Shown one piece after another: positions 12,787 to 20,390 of a DNA stretch of 62,495 bases. Within the stretch, counting starts at the first letter, position 1. Each line of letters starts with the position of its first letter. Origin of the DNA: Aquincolibacterium sp041674705 (GTDB taxonomy: Bacteria; Omnitrophota; Omnitrophia; Omnitrophales; Aquincolibacteriaceae); contig JBAYVF010000009.1 of the NCBI GenBank assembly GCA_041674705.1, positions 1 to 62,495 of the forward strand, given 5' to 3'. The translations under genes and the position numbers were made by a program. Below the pieces are notes generated by a model, which had not been told where the DNA came from, did not search any database, and saw only the letters and a list, made by a program, of their open reading frames with translations.

Positions 12787-13095
12787 ATGAAGATCCGTAA
12801 AGGTGATGAAGTGATCGTGACCAAGGGCAAGGATAGCGGGAAAAAAGGCCGCGTGATGCGGACCTTTCCGAAAGAGTCGAGGCTTTTGATCGAGAAGATC
12901 AATTACCAGACAGTTTATCTGCGCAAGAGCCAGGAAAATCCCAAAGGCGGGATCACGAAGATGGAAGGGAAGCTCCATATTTCTAACGTCAAGCTCGTTT
13001 GCCCGCGCAGCGGCAAGCCTTCCCGCGTCGGCTATTCCGTCCTCGCGGACGGAACCAAGCACCGTATTGTTAAAGCGTCAGGTGAGGTTTTATAA
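12787..13095 (+). CDS. rplX: 50S ribosomal protein L24
   Basis: L24 is an assembly initiator with a KOW domain. The 102-residue product opens with MKIRKGDEVIVTKGKDSGKK (the KOW motif) and has GGITKMEGKLHISNVKLVC in the middle. Length and position between rplN and rplE are normal for the spc operon. Confidence 0.96.
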   Translation: MKIRKGDEVIVTKGKDSGKKGRVMRTFPKESRLLIEKINYQTVYLRKSQENPKGGITKMEGKLHISNVKLVCPRSGKPSRVGYSVLADGTKHRIVKASGEVL

Positions 13096-13100
13096 ATATC

Positions 13101-13661
13101 ATGAATCAAAAAGTGACCGTACTTCCAAGATTGCTTGCGAAATACCGCACGGAAGTTGTGCCGGAAATGCAGAAAGAGTTCGGATATAAGAATCCTATGC
13201 AGGCGCCCCGGATGGTGAAGATCGTGGTCAATATGGGCGTGAAAGAAGGCCAGGAGGATATCAAGATCCTGGACCAGCTTGGGATCGAGCTCGGACGCAT
13301 TGTCGGGCAAAAGCCGATCGTGACGCGGGCCAAAAAATCCATTTCAGCTTTCAAGCTCCGTGAAGGTTCGCCGATCGGGCTGAAAGTAACGCTTCGCAGA
13401 AATCGCATGTACGAATTCATGGACCGTCTTTTCAACTTTGCCATGCCGCGTATCCGTGACTTTCGCGGGTTTCTGGACAAGAGCTTCGACCAGCGCGGGA
13501 ATTTCACGATCGGGCTTACCGAGCAGACGATCTTCGCGGAAGTTGAATTCGACAAGATGAAGAAGACCCAGGGCATGGACATCACGTTTGTGACCACGGC
13601 CGAGAACAGCAAAGAAGGAAAGCGGCTCCTTGAACTTTTGGGCTTTCCTTTCAGGAAATAA
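13101..13661 (+). CDS. rplE: 50S ribosomal protein L5
   Basis: L5 binds 5S rRNA and contacts the P-site tRNA. The 186 residues contain PRMVKIVVNMGVKEG, the QKPIVTRAKKSISAFKLREG segment and the RDFRGFLDKSFDQRGNF region. Length is normal for the family. The gap to rpsN is nine bases. Confidence 0.97.
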   Translation: MNQKVTVLPRLLAKYRTEVVPEMQKEFGYKNPMQAPRMVKIVVNMGVKEGQEDIKILDQLGIELGRIVGQKPIVTRAKKSISAFKLREGSPIGLKVTLRRNRMYEFMDRLFNFAMPRIRDFRGFLDKSFDQRGNFTIGLTEQTIFAEVEFDKMKKTQGMDITFVTTAENSKEGKRLLELLGFPFRK

Positions 13662-13670
13662 GGATTTCAA

Positions 13671-13856
13671 ATGGCAAAGACTTGTTTGATCGTTAAGCAG
13701 AGATTAGAACCGAAGTTCAAGGTCAGAAAATACAACCGTTGCCAACGGTGCGGACGTCCGCGCGGCTATATCCGGAAATTCTCCATCTGCCGTATTTGTT
13801 TCCGGGAATTGGCCAACACGGGCATGCTGCCGGGCGTGGTTAAATCCAGCTGGTAA
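13671..13856 (+). CDS. rpsN: 30S ribosomal protein S14, zinc-binding type Z
   Basis: The 61-residue product is the short, zinc-binding form of S14. It shows two CXXC pairs, RCQRCGRPRG and CRICFREL, spaced as in type Z proteins. The end LPGVVKSSW is characteristic. L36 (rpmJ) in this cluster also keeps its zinc ligands, while S4 has lost them. The stop is directly followed by an inverted-repeat element that separates rpsN from rpsH. Confidence 0.97.
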   Translation: MAKTCLIVKQRLEPKFKVRKYNRCQRCGRPRGYIRKFSICRICFRELANTGMLPGVVKSSW

Positions 13857-13857
13857 G

Positions 13858-13979
13858 CCCCGTTAGAGACCGGGGTGGTAACGTCTTGTTTTTTAAATGG
13901 AAAGTTTGGATCTAATAAAAATTGTAAAAGAGTTAGACGGAAGCGCCGCTGAAGAAAGCGCTTCCTATCTCTAACGGGG
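13858..13979. mobile_element. MITE-like palindromic element with CCCGTTAGAGA ends, copy 1
   Basis: The ends CCCCGTTAGAGA (13858-13869) and TCTCTAACGGGG (13968-13979) are perfect 12-base inverted repeats. Inside lie ACGTCT near 13880 against AGACG near 13936, and a perfect hairpin GGAAGCGC/GCGCTTCC near 13939-13965. As RNA this would fold as a closed stem with two internal arms. A second copy at 57085-57210 matches its reverse complement in the ends and in the GGAAGCGC hairpin. No protein is encoded. It starts one base after the rpsN stop. Confidence 0.75.
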
Positions 13980-14001
13980 TAAACAGAGAGGAAAGGTTTT
14001 C

Positions 14002-14403
14002 ATGTCACGCTATGATTTTATCGGAGATTTTTTAACGTCGATCCGGAACGCCTCGAAGGCGCATAAGGAAAAGTTGACCGCCCCGGCATCTGTGCTTACG
14101 GTGCGGATCGCAGAGCTTTTGAAAAGCGAAGGTTTTATCGAGAACGTGAAACCCTTCAATGATGGAAACAAGAATTTTGTACGGATCCATCTGAAATATC
14201 TTCCCGGAGGCAAGAAGTCGGCCATTCAGGGACTGAAGCGGATCTCCACGCCGGGGTTGCGTCGCTATGTCGGTTATCAGGAGATCCCGAAAGTGCTCGG
14301 AGGATTCGGGGTCGCGATCCTTTCGACACCCAAGGGCGTTTTGACCGGACGGCAGGCCCGTGAGGCCAAAGCCGGCGGTGAAATTCTTTGCACAGTTTGG
14401 TAA
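14002..14403 (+). CDS. rpsH: 30S ribosomal protein S8
   Basis: S8 is a primary 16S rRNA binder and, in enterics, the spc operon repressor. The 133-residue product has the N-terminal YDFIGDFLTSIRNA and the C-terminal motif ILSTPKGVLTGRQAREAKAGGEILCTVW, seen in full-length S8. The upstream AGAGAGGAAAGG provides a good ribosome-binding site, placed just after the repeat element. Confidence 0.97.
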   Translation: MSRYDFIGDFLTSIRNASKAHKEKLTAPASVLTVRIAELLKSEGFIENVKPFNDGNKNFVRIHLKYLPGGKKSAIQGLKRISTPGLRRYVGYQEIPKVLGGFGVAILSTPKGVLTGRQAREAKAGGEILCTVW

Positions 14404-14434
14404 AGAGCCATTAAGCGAATCATAAAAAGGATTT

Positions 14435-14971
14435 ATGTCACGTATCGGAAGAAAACCAGTTACGATTCCTGAAAAAGTAAAAGTTGCGGTTCAAGGCACA
14501 ACCCTGAAGGTCCAGGGACCGAAGGGGGAGCTGACCTTGAGCGTTCATCCTCGCATCACGGTCAAGGTCGAGGGAACCGAAGTGAAGGTCACGCGTCCTA
14601 CGGATATCCGTACGGATCGCGCGCTTCATGGCTTGACGCGCAGCCTGATCCAGAACATGGTGATCGGCGTGACCGAAGGCTATTCCAAAGAACTTGAGAT
14701 CGTGGGCGTCGGTATGAAGGCCTCTGTGAAGGACCATATGCTGACGCTCTTGCTCGGTTTCACGCATCCGATCGATTATCCGTTCGGCAAAGATGTTGAG
14801 ATCAAATGCCCGAAACCGACCTCCATTGTTATTGTCGGGGCGGACAAACAGCGCGTGGGGCAGACAGCCGCCGAGATCCGTAGTTTTATGAAGCCCGAAC
14901 CGTACAAGGGGAAGGGTATCCGTTACCTTGGCGAGCATGTGCGCCGCAAACAGGGTAAAACGGTCAGTTAA
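14435..14971 (+). CDS. rplF: 50S ribosomal protein L6
   Basis: L6 lies near the factor-binding site of the large subunit. The 178 residues open MSRIGRKPVTIPEKVKV, and the C-terminal rRNA-binding segment ends with PEPYKGKGIRYLGEHVRRKQGK, both strongly conserved. Length is normal. Confidence 0.97.
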   Translation: MSRIGRKPVTIPEKVKVAVQGTTLKVQGPKGELTLSVHPRITVKVEGTEVKVTRPTDIRTDRALHGLTRSLIQNMVIGVTEGYSKELEIVGVGMKASVKDHMLTLLLGFTHPIDYPFGKDVEIKCPKPTSIVIVGADKQRVGQTAAEIRSFMKPEPYKGKGIRYLGEHVRRKQGKTVS

Positions 14972-14995
14972 TCCTTACAGAGGAGTTTAGAATTT

Positions 14996-15358
14996 ATGGT
15001 TCAAGCAAAAGAATGGGGAAGGATCCAAAGGCATCGCCGGGTCCGCAAAAAAATCATCGGGTCGGCTGAAAGGCCGCGGGTGGTCGTGCACCGTTCCCTG
15101 AAAAATATTTTCGTCCAGGCGATTGATGACGTTTCTCAAAAAACGCTGGCGTCACTCTCTTCTTTGGATGAGAAAGTTGCAAAAGCCGCTTCCAAAAAAG
15201 GAAAGATCCACGTTTCCGAGCAGCTGGGGCAGCTTTTCGCGGAGCAGCTTAAGAAAAAAGGCGTGCAGAAAATATCGTTTGATCGCGGCGGTTATCTCTA
15301 TCATGGCCGTGTGAAGGCTTTGGCCGAAGCGATCCGTAAGAACGGCATTCAATTTTAA
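14996..15358 (+). CDS. rplR: 50S ribosomal protein L18
   Basis: L18 binds 5S rRNA. The 120-residue product has RPRVVVHRSLKNIFVQAIDD and ends FDRGGYLYHGRVKALAEAIRKNGIQF, typical of the family. It is followed by a 67-base gap with two small hairpins before rpsE. Confidence 0.96.
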   Translation: MVQAKEWGRIQRHRRVRKKIIGSAERPRVVVHRSLKNIFVQAIDDVSQKTLASLSSLDEKVAKAASKKGKIHVSEQLGQLFAEQLKKKGVQKISFDRGGYLYHGRVKALAEAIRKNGIQF

Positions 15359-15365
15359 AGAGCTT

Positions 15366-15401
15366 GCCCCGTAGAACGGGGATCACCTCGTAAAACGAGG
15401 T
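15366..15401. other. Two short hairpins between rplR and rpsE
   Basis: CCCCGT-aga-ACGGGG (15367-15381) and ACCTCGT-aaa-ACGAGGT (15385-15401) are back-to-back perfect short hairpins sharing the loop pattern CGT-NAA/AGA-ACG. No T-run follows, so they are not a standard terminator. The rpsE ribosome-binding site GAAAGGA lies just downstream. Confidence 0.55.
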
Positions 15402-15425
15402 AAACCGAAAGGAAATCCCAGAAGC

Positions 15426-15995
15426 ATGGAAAAAACAGCCGTAGCGCCGAAAACGCAGCAAAGATCGGGCCCGAGGGCTCCTCAGTCCTCGTCACGGTCT
15501 TCCCGAACGCCCTCCATGTCGGCCGACGGTTCGACAAATTATGAGAAGGTCATTCAGGTGAATCGTTGCGCCAAGGTTGTTAAAGGCGGAAAACGTTTTT
15601 CATTCAGCGCCTTAGTAGTGGTGGGGAGCGGCACGGCTCAACTCGGATACGCACAGGGAAAGGCGAATGAAGTCGCCGACGCGATCCGGAAGGCGCTTGT
15701 CGCGGCTCGCAAGAACATTATCAAGATCACCTTGAAGGGAACGACGATCCCTCATGAGGTGATCGGTCGTTACGGCGCGGCGAAAGTTCTTTTGAAACCT
15801 GCATCTCCCGGTACCGGGATCATTGCCGGCGGGTCGGTGCGAGCGGCGTGTGAAGCTTGTGGGATCAAGGACATTTTAACCAAAAGTCTCGGCAGTGATA
15901 ATTCTATCAACGTCCTGAAGGCTGCGATCAATGGACTGACCGCGCTTGTGGACCGCAAAATTCGTTATGACGTAGAAAGCGAAAAAGGGTCATGA
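15426..15995 (+). CDS. rpsE: 30S ribosomal protein S5
   Basis: S5 helps decoding fidelity and mRNA unwinding. The core starts near residue 39 with VIQVNRCAKVVKGGKRFSFSA and has GYAQGKANEVADAIRKA and the GTGIIAGGSVRAACEACGI segment. At 189 residues it has an N-terminal Ser/Pro/Arg-rich extension of about 35 residues. The stop overlaps rplO by four bases. In most spc operons rpmD (L30) lies at this junction; it is absent. Confidence 0.96.
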   Translation: MEKTAVAPKTQQRSGPRAPQSSSRSSRTPSMSADGSTNYEKVIQVNRCAKVVKGGKRFSFSALVVVGSGTAQLGYAQGKANEVADAIRKALVAARKNIIKITLKGTTIPHEVIGRYGAAKVLLKPASPGTGIIAGGSVRAACEACGIKDILTKSLGSDNSINVLKAAINGLTALVDRKIRYDVESEKGS

Positions 15996-16423
15996 GACAC
16001 AAAACTCCTTATAAGAAGCGTCCGAAACGTTTAGGCTGCGGGATCGGTTCCGGTCACGGAAAAACTTCGACCAAAGGGCACAAAGGGCAACGCGCTCGTT
16101 CAGGGTTTGCCCTAAACCCAGGATTCGAAGGCGGTCAGAATCCTCTTTATCGCCGTCTTCCGAAGCGGGGCTTTAACCGCAAGGCGTTCAAGAAGGTCTA
16201 TGCGATCGTGAATCTTCAGACGCTTGCCAAGCTTGAGGACAAAGAGATCACTCCGGAATTGTTGCTTGCTAAAAACGTCATTAAGGAGCTTCATGATGGA
16301 TTGAAGGTCCTGGGCTCCGGAGAGCTCAAAAAGTCTGTGATTGTCAAAGCTCATCTTTTCAGCGGTTCCGCGAAGACAAAGATCGAGTCCAAGGGCGGTC
16401 AAGCCATCCTGCTCGCGAAATAA
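15992..16423 (+). CDS. rplO: 50S ribosomal protein L15
   Basis: L15 is a late assembly protein with an extended N-terminal tail. The 143-residue product has the glycine-rich GCGIGSGHGKTSTKGHKGQ tail and GFEGGQNPLYRRLPKRGF, both diagnostic. The start overlaps the rpsE stop directly, leaving no room for rpmD. Confidence 0.96.
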   Translation: MRHKTPYKKRPKRLGCGIGSGHGKTSTKGHKGQRARSGFALNPGFEGGQNPLYRRLPKRGFNRKAFKKVYAIVNLQTLAKLEDKEITPELLLAKNVIKELHDGLKVLGSGELKKSVIVKAHLFSGSAKTKIESKGGQAILLAK

Positions 16424-16440
16424 AAAAGAACGGAGTTCTG

Positions 16441-17790
16441 GTGCTACAAGCGTTCGGAAATATCCTAAAGATCCCGGACCTGCGTAAAAAGATCCTTTTT
16501 ACGCTCGGCATTATCGCCGTCTACCGGATCGGGACCTATGTGCCGACCCCGGGGATCGACGGCGTTGCCCTAGCCCGTTTTTTTCAACAGCATATGTCCG
16601 GGGGAACACTCCTAGGTTTTATGGGGATGTTCACCGGGGGCGCGCTTCAGAAGGCGACGATCTTCGCGCTGGGGATCATGCCTTACATTTCGGCATCGAT
16701 CATTTTACAGCTTTTGACGGTCGTGATCCCGGCTCTGGAAAAGCTCGCGAAGGAAGGCGAGGAAGGCCGCAAGAAGATCATTCAGTACACGCGTTACGGG
16801 ACGATCGTCCTAAGCGTTTTGCAGACATTTTTTATCGCTCTTTGGCTTGAAAATCCTGCGGCGTTCGGCGGGTCGGTGATCGTGCCGGATCCGGGTTGGG
16901 GTTTTCGCCTGATGTGTATGCTCTCCATGACCACGGGAACGGCGTTTATTATGTGGTTGGGCGAGCAGATCGATTCCTTCGGCATCGGTAACGGTATGTC
17001 GATCATCATCACGGCCGGCATCATCGATTCTTTGCCGGAAGCGTTGCGTCAGACTTGGGTTTTGCTTTCGCCTTTGGATCCCTCGCGTCAGCAGTTGGCG
17101 TGGTGGAAATTTGTGATCATGTGCGGGCTTTTCGTGGGCGCGGTGATCTTTTTGATCCTGATCATTCAGGGACAGCGAAAGATCCCGGTCCAGTATGCGA
17201 AACAGATCCGCGGGCACAGGACTTATGGCGGACAGAGCACTTACCTGCCGCTTAAGGTGAATCAAGCGGGCGTGATCCCGATCATTTTCGCGCAATCGGT
17301 GATCTTGTTCCCGGCGACGATCGCGGGTTTTTTCCCGAATGCCGGGGCTTTCACCCGGATCGCGCAGTCGATCAGTTACGGAAGCGGGGGCTATATGGCC
17401 CTGGACGCGCTTCTCATTGTGTTTTTTACGTTTTTTTATACGGCGATCACGTTCAATCCGATCGAAGTAAGCGACAATCTCCAGAAGTACGGAGGTTTCG
17501 TTCCGGGGATCCGTCCTGGGAAGAACACGGCGGAATATCTGGATTATCTGATGACAAGGATCGCGACGGCGGGCGCCGTGATCCTGGCTTTGATCGCGCT
17601 TTTTCCGAAGATCGTTTCATCGCCGCATGTGTTGAATATCCCGTTCTTGATCGCGAGCTTTTTTGGCGGCACCGGGCTTCTCATCATTGTCGGCGTGGTG
17701 CTGGATGTGATGAAATCCGTCGAGTCTCAGTTGGTGATGCGGCACTATGATGGTTTTATCAAGCGGGGCCGTTTGAAGGGGCGCCGCTAA
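16441..17790 (+). CDS. secY: Protein translocase subunit SecY
   Basis: SecY is the channel of the Sec translocon in the inner membrane. The 449-residue product has about ten hydrophobic segments. It has IYRIGTYVPTPGID-like sequence at the first helix, the plug-region GGALQKATIFALGIMPYISA, and the cytoplasmic loop sequence NPIEVSDNLQKYGGFVPGIRPG. The start is GTG with CGGAG just upstream. It follows rplO and precedes adk as in many spc operons. Confidence 0.97.
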   Translation: MLQAFGNILKIPDLRKKILFTLGIIAVYRIGTYVPTPGIDGVALARFFQQHMSGGTLLGFMGMFTGGALQKATIFALGIMPYISASIILQLLTVVIPALEKLAKEGEEGRKKIIQYTRYGTIVLSVLQTFFIALWLENPAAFGGSVIVPDPGWGFRLMCMLSMTTGTAFIMWLGEQIDSFGIGNGMSIIITAGIIDSLPEALRQTWVLLSPLDPSRQQLAWWKFVIMCGLFVGAVIFLILIIQGQRKIPVQYAKQIRGHRTYGGQSTYLPLKVNQAGVIPIIFAQSVILFPATIAGFFPNAGAFTRIAQSISYGSGGYMALDALLIVFFTFFYTAITFNPIEVSDNLQKYGGFVPGIRPGKNTAEYLDYLMTRIATAGAVILALIALFPKIVSSPHVLNIPFLIASFFGGTGLLIIVGVVLDVMKSVESQLVMRHYDGFIKRGRLKGRR

Positions 17791-17863
17791 CACCGCTTAA
17801 TAATCAATTTTATGGGTAGCGGTGCTAGTACTGTTACCCCGTAAAATTTAATGGAGAACAGTA
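17791..17863 (+). promoter_or_regulatory. Paired-hairpin element before adk (divergent copy)
   Basis: Stem 1 is CACCGCT (17791-17797) with AGCGGTG (17818-17824), starting at the base after the secY stop. A CTAG linker follows. Stem 2 is TACTGTT (17829-17835) with AACAGTA (17857-17863), with ACCCC after its left arm as in the other copies. GGAG, the likely ribosome-binding site of adk, lies in the stem 2 loop. The stem sequences differ from the CCCAAT copies, so membership is by architecture. Confidence 0.5.
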
Positions 17864-17866
17864 TTT

Positions 17867-18517
17867 GTGAACCTGATCTTCTTGGGGCCTCCGGGAGCCG
17901 GAAAAGGAACGCACGCCAAGGTTGTTTGTGAGAAATACGGTATTTTGCAGTTAGCGGCAGGAGACATTTTAAGGAAAAATGTCAAAGAAGGGACGCCGCT
18001 CGGGTTGCAGGCCAAGGCTGTCATGGAACGCGGCGAACTCGTTTCTGACGAGCTCGTGAACAACATGATGTTTGACGCGATCCGGGCCTTGAAAAGTTCC
18101 AAAGGTTTTATTCTCGACGGTTATCCCCGGACGATCGTTCAGTCCGAGGCGTTGGAAAAGTTTTTCGCCAAGGAAAAGATCGCGCTGACGGCTGCCATTA
18201 ATTTTATGGCGTCGGAAAAAGTGCTGGTCGATCGTCTTTCGGGCCGCAGAGGTTGCCCAAAATGCGGAAAGATCTATCATGTTCGCAATATGCCGCCGAA
18301 AAAAGACGGGATCTGCGACGTGGACGGGGAGAAATTGACGACCCGCAAGGATGATGAGCCGGAGACGATCCTGAACCGGCTGAAGGTTTATCACGAGTCG
18401 ACGAAGCCGCTCGTGGAGTTCTATCGTAAACGGGGACTGTTGCATGACGTTCCGGCAGAGGGCGATGCCCCGTCGGTCCAGAAAGTCTTGGAAAAGCTCT
18501 TTGAAAAGATTCGCTAG
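17867..18517 (+). CDS. adk: Adenylate kinase, zinc-lid type
   Basis: The enzyme interconverts AMP and ATP with two ADP in the cytosol. The P-loop GPPGAGKGT lies at residues 7-15, and FILDGYPRT gives the AMP/ATP-binding segment. The 216-residue length is that of the long form. The lid has Cys130, Cys133, Cys150 and Asp153, which is the metal-binding set known from Gram-positive adenylate kinases. The start is GTG. The TAG stop is the first triplet of a TAGTCCCAAT element, so the present end of the gene may have been set by that insertion. Confidence 0.96.
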   Translation: MNLIFLGPPGAGKGTHAKVVCEKYGILQLAAGDILRKNVKEGTPLGLQAKAVMERGELVSDELVNNMMFDAIRALKSSKGFILDGYPRTIVQSEALEKFFAKEKIALTAAINFMASEKVLVDRLSGRRGCPKCGKIYHVRNMPPKKDGICDVDGEKLTTRKDDEPETILNRLKVYHESTKPLVEFYRKRGLLHDVPAEGDAPSVQKVLEKLFEKIR

Positions 18518-18606
18518 TCCCAATTCTTATCAATTTCAACGAAGTTGGAATTGGGGCAATCCTTGTCACCATTTTGGAAAAGAAATCGAAGACAAGGATA
18601 GACGCG
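18515..18606 (+). promoter_or_regulatory. Paired-hairpin element before map, covering the Shine-Dalgarno
   Basis: It begins TAGTCCCAATT, the TAG being the adk stop. Stem 1 has CCC (18519-18521) with GGG near 18553-18555 and an inner perfect 10-base stem CAATTTCAAC/GTTGGAATTG. Stem 2 is a perfect 9-base stem ATCCTTGTC (18559-18567) with GACAAGGAT (18591-18599). The AAGGA inside the right arm is the only good Shine-Dalgarno before the map ATG. The copy before infA has a compensatory change in stem 2. Confidence 0.75.
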
Positions 18607-18607
18607 C

Positions 18608-19363
18608 ATGATCGAGCTGAAATCAAAACGTGAAATTCAGCTGATCGGGGAAGCCGGAAAGATCCTGAAAAAGGTTTTTTCGGTCGTAAAACCCCTGATC
18701 GTTCAAGGCGTTACGACGGAAGCGTTGGACCTGGCGGCGGAAAAGGTGATCCTGGAGCATGGCGGGATACCGGCCTTCAAAGGGTATCGCGGATTTCCGA
18801 AAACGGCTTGTATTTCTATTAATGAAGCCGTGGTGCACGGGATCCCGGATGCACGCCGCTTAAAAGAAGGCGATCTGGTCAGTTTCGATGTCGGAGTGAA
18901 ATGGAACGGGTTTTACGCCGATGCGGCGAGGACCTGGCCGGTGGGTGTGATCGATCCTAAAAAACAGGCGTTGATCAGCGCTGCCAAGGATTCTTTGGAC
19001 GCGGCGCTTGCGGCTTACAGAGCGGGTTGGCGGATCGGGGATATTTCAGAAGCGATTCAGCGGTACGTGGAAGGACGGGGGTTCCAGTTGGTCCGTGATT
19101 ATGCGGGGCATGGGATCGGCCGGCAGCTTCACGAGGATCCGCAGGTTCCCAATTACGGAAAAGCCGGGCGGGGAGCCAAGATCGAGCCGGGGTTGGTGAT
19201 CGCGATCGAGCCGATGGTCACCGAAGGGCATTATGCGGTAGAGACGCTTGAGGACGGCTGGACGGTGGTCACGAAGGATCACAAAAACGCCAGTCATTAC
19301 GAAGATACGATCGTTTTTATAGAAAATGGATTCATAAATTTAACAGGCGACGAGGTTCTCTAG
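18608..19363 (+). CDS. map: Methionine aminopeptidase, type I
   Basis: The enzyme removes the initiator methionine from new proteins using a dinuclear metal site. The 251 residues are normal for type I without extension. Metal ligands are visible in sequence order: Asp in SFDVGVKWNGFYADAART (two Asp), His in GHGIGRQLHEDP, Glu in AIEPM and Glu in HYEDTIVF. VVHGIPD carries the conserved His. The gene sits between adk and infA as in many spc-alpha clusters. Its ribosome-binding site is buried in a hairpin element. Its stop TAG is also the first triplet of the next element. Confidence 0.97.
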   Translation: MIELKSKREIQLIGEAGKILKKVFSVVKPLIVQGVTTEALDLAAEKVILEHGGIPAFKGYRGFPKTACISINEAVVHGIPDARRLKEGDLVSFDVGVKWNGFYADAARTWPVGVIDPKKQALISAAKDSLDAALAAYRAGWRIGDISEAIQRYVEGRGFQLVRDYAGHGIGRQLHEDPQVPNYGKAGRGAKIEPGLVIAIEPMVTEGHYAVETLEDGWTVVTKDHKNASHYEDTIVFIENGFINLTGDEVL

Positions 19364-19447
19364 TCCCAATTCTTATCAATTTCAGATTTTTGAAATTGGG
19401 GCAACCCTTGTCACCCATTAGGAAAAGAATTTAAGACAAGGGTAGAC
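19361..19447 (+). promoter_or_regulatory. Paired-hairpin element before infA, covering the Shine-Dalgarno
   Basis: It begins TAGTCCCAATTCTTATCAAT like the map copy, the TAG being the map stop. The inner stem 1 is CAATTTCA/TGAAATTG, followed by GGGGCAA. Stem 2 is ACCCTTGTC (19404-19412) with GACAAGGGT (19435-19443), perfect over nine pairs. Relative to the map copy the second pair changes from U-A to C-G, a compensatory change. AAGGG in the right arm is the apparent Shine-Dalgarno of infA; the ATG follows AGACG. Confidence 0.75.
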
Positions 19448-19448
19448 G

Positions 19449-19667
19449 ATGCCGAAAGAAGATGCGATCGAAGTAGAAGGGACCGTGATCGAGCCTTTGC
19501 CCAACGCGATGTTTCGCGTCGAGCTTGAGAACGGGCATAAGGTGTTGGCGCATATCTCCGGGAAAATGAGGATGCATTACATCCGCATTCTTCCGGGAGA
19601 CAAGGTGAAGATGGAACTTTCTCCGTACGATCTGACGCGGGGAAGAATTACTTTTCGAGTTAAATAA
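19449..19667 (+). CDS. infA: Translation initiation factor IF-1
   Basis: IF-1 binds the 30S A site and supports initiation. The 72-residue OB-fold product has MPKEDAIEVEGTVIEPLPNA, the ENGHKVLAHISGKMR segment and the end YDLTRGRITFRVK, all diagnostic. Length is standard. It lies between map and rpmJ as in Gram-positive-like alpha clusters. Confidence 0.97.
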   Translation: MPKEDAIEVEGTVIEPLPNAMFRVELENGHKVLAHISGKMRMHYIRILPGDKVKMELSPYDLTRGRITFRVK

Positions 19668-19673
19668 ATGAAG

Positions 19674-19799
19674 TTGAAACTTAAAGAGCGTGAGCGAAGT
19701 TAAGTTTCAAAGCTGAATTTACCCCGCCGCTTTCTTGCGAAAGCAAGAGGCGGGGTTTAATTCGCATCGCGACTTACGTTCACTACGTTCCGTAAGTCG
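19674..19799. other. Three consecutive hairpins between infA and rpmJ
   Basis: Hairpin 1 is TTGAAACTTAA (19674-19684) with TTAAGTTTCAA (19700-19710), a perfect 11-base stem. Hairpin 2 is ACCCCGCC (19721-19728) with GGCGGGGT (19749-19756), plus an inner GCTTTC/GAAAGC stem. It is followed by TTTAATT and could act as a weak terminator or attenuator. Hairpin 3 is CGACTTACG (19770-19778) with CGTAAGTCG (19791-19799). They fill the 154-base gap; I see no gene in it. Confidence 0.65.
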
Positions 19800-19821
19800 T
19801 GCGCTCATGAAAGGTGAAAAA

Positions 19822-19935
19822 ATGAAAGTTCGAAGTTCGGTACGAAGAATCTGTGAGAATTGCAAGATCGTGCGTCGCAAAGGCTACGTGTATGTGATCT
19901 GCAGCAATCCGAAGCACAAGCAGCGACAAGGTTAA
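19822..19935 (+). CDS. rpmJ: 50S ribosomal protein L36, zinc type
   Basis: The 37-residue product opens MKVRSSVRRICENCKIVRRK and ends with a KHKQRQG tail. Cys11, Cys14, Cys27 and the His near residue 32 form the zinc site of the C+ form. The start is the ATG at 19822, preceded by AAAGGTG. Upstream in-frame sequence belongs to the hairpin region and has no family character. Confidence 0.96.
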   Translation: MKVRSSVRRICENCKIVRRKGYVYVICSNPKHKQRQG

Positions 19936-19962
19936 TTGATTTTTTAAGAAAGGATCCAGAGT

Positions 19963-20349
19963 ATGCCGCGTATCATTGGGATTGATATCCCGAGAGAAAA
20001 AAGAGTAGATGTGGCGTTGACCTATTTGTACGGGATCGGGAAAACGCTATCCAAGAGGATTTTATTGGAAGCCAAGGTGGATCCGGCGAAACGCGCCAAG
20101 GACCTGACCGAGGGCGAGGTTTCCGCGCTTACGACGATCATCCAGAAAACCACGAAAGTGGAAGGGGATCTTCGCCGCGAAATCCAGATAAATATCAAGC
20201 GTCTGATGGATATCCGCTGCTATCGCGGATCCAGGCATTTGAAAGGCCTTCCGTGCCGCGGGCAGAGGACGCACACCAATGCTCGTACCCGTAAAGGCAA
20301 ACGCAAAACCGTGGGCGGACTCGCTAAAGGGGCTCCTGCGCCTAAGTAA
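19963..20349 (+). CDS. rpsM: 30S ribosomal protein S13
   Basis: S13 lies in the 30S head and bridges to the large subunit. The 128 residues open MPRIIGIDIPREKRVDVAL and end with the basic segment RGQRTHTNARTRKGKRKTVGG, typical of the family. AGAAAGGA precedes the start. It heads the alpha set rpsM-rpsK-rpsD-rpoA-rplQ. Confidence 0.97.
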   Translation: MPRIIGIDIPREKRVDVALTYLYGIGKTLSKRILLEAKVDPAKRAKDLTEGEVSALTTIIQKTTKVEGDLRREIQINIKRLMDIRCYRGSRHLKGLPCRGQRTHTNARTRKGKRKTVGGLAKGAPAPK

Positions 20350-20390
20350 AATAGTTCCAGAGTACTCATCAAAGAAAAGGTAAAAATATC

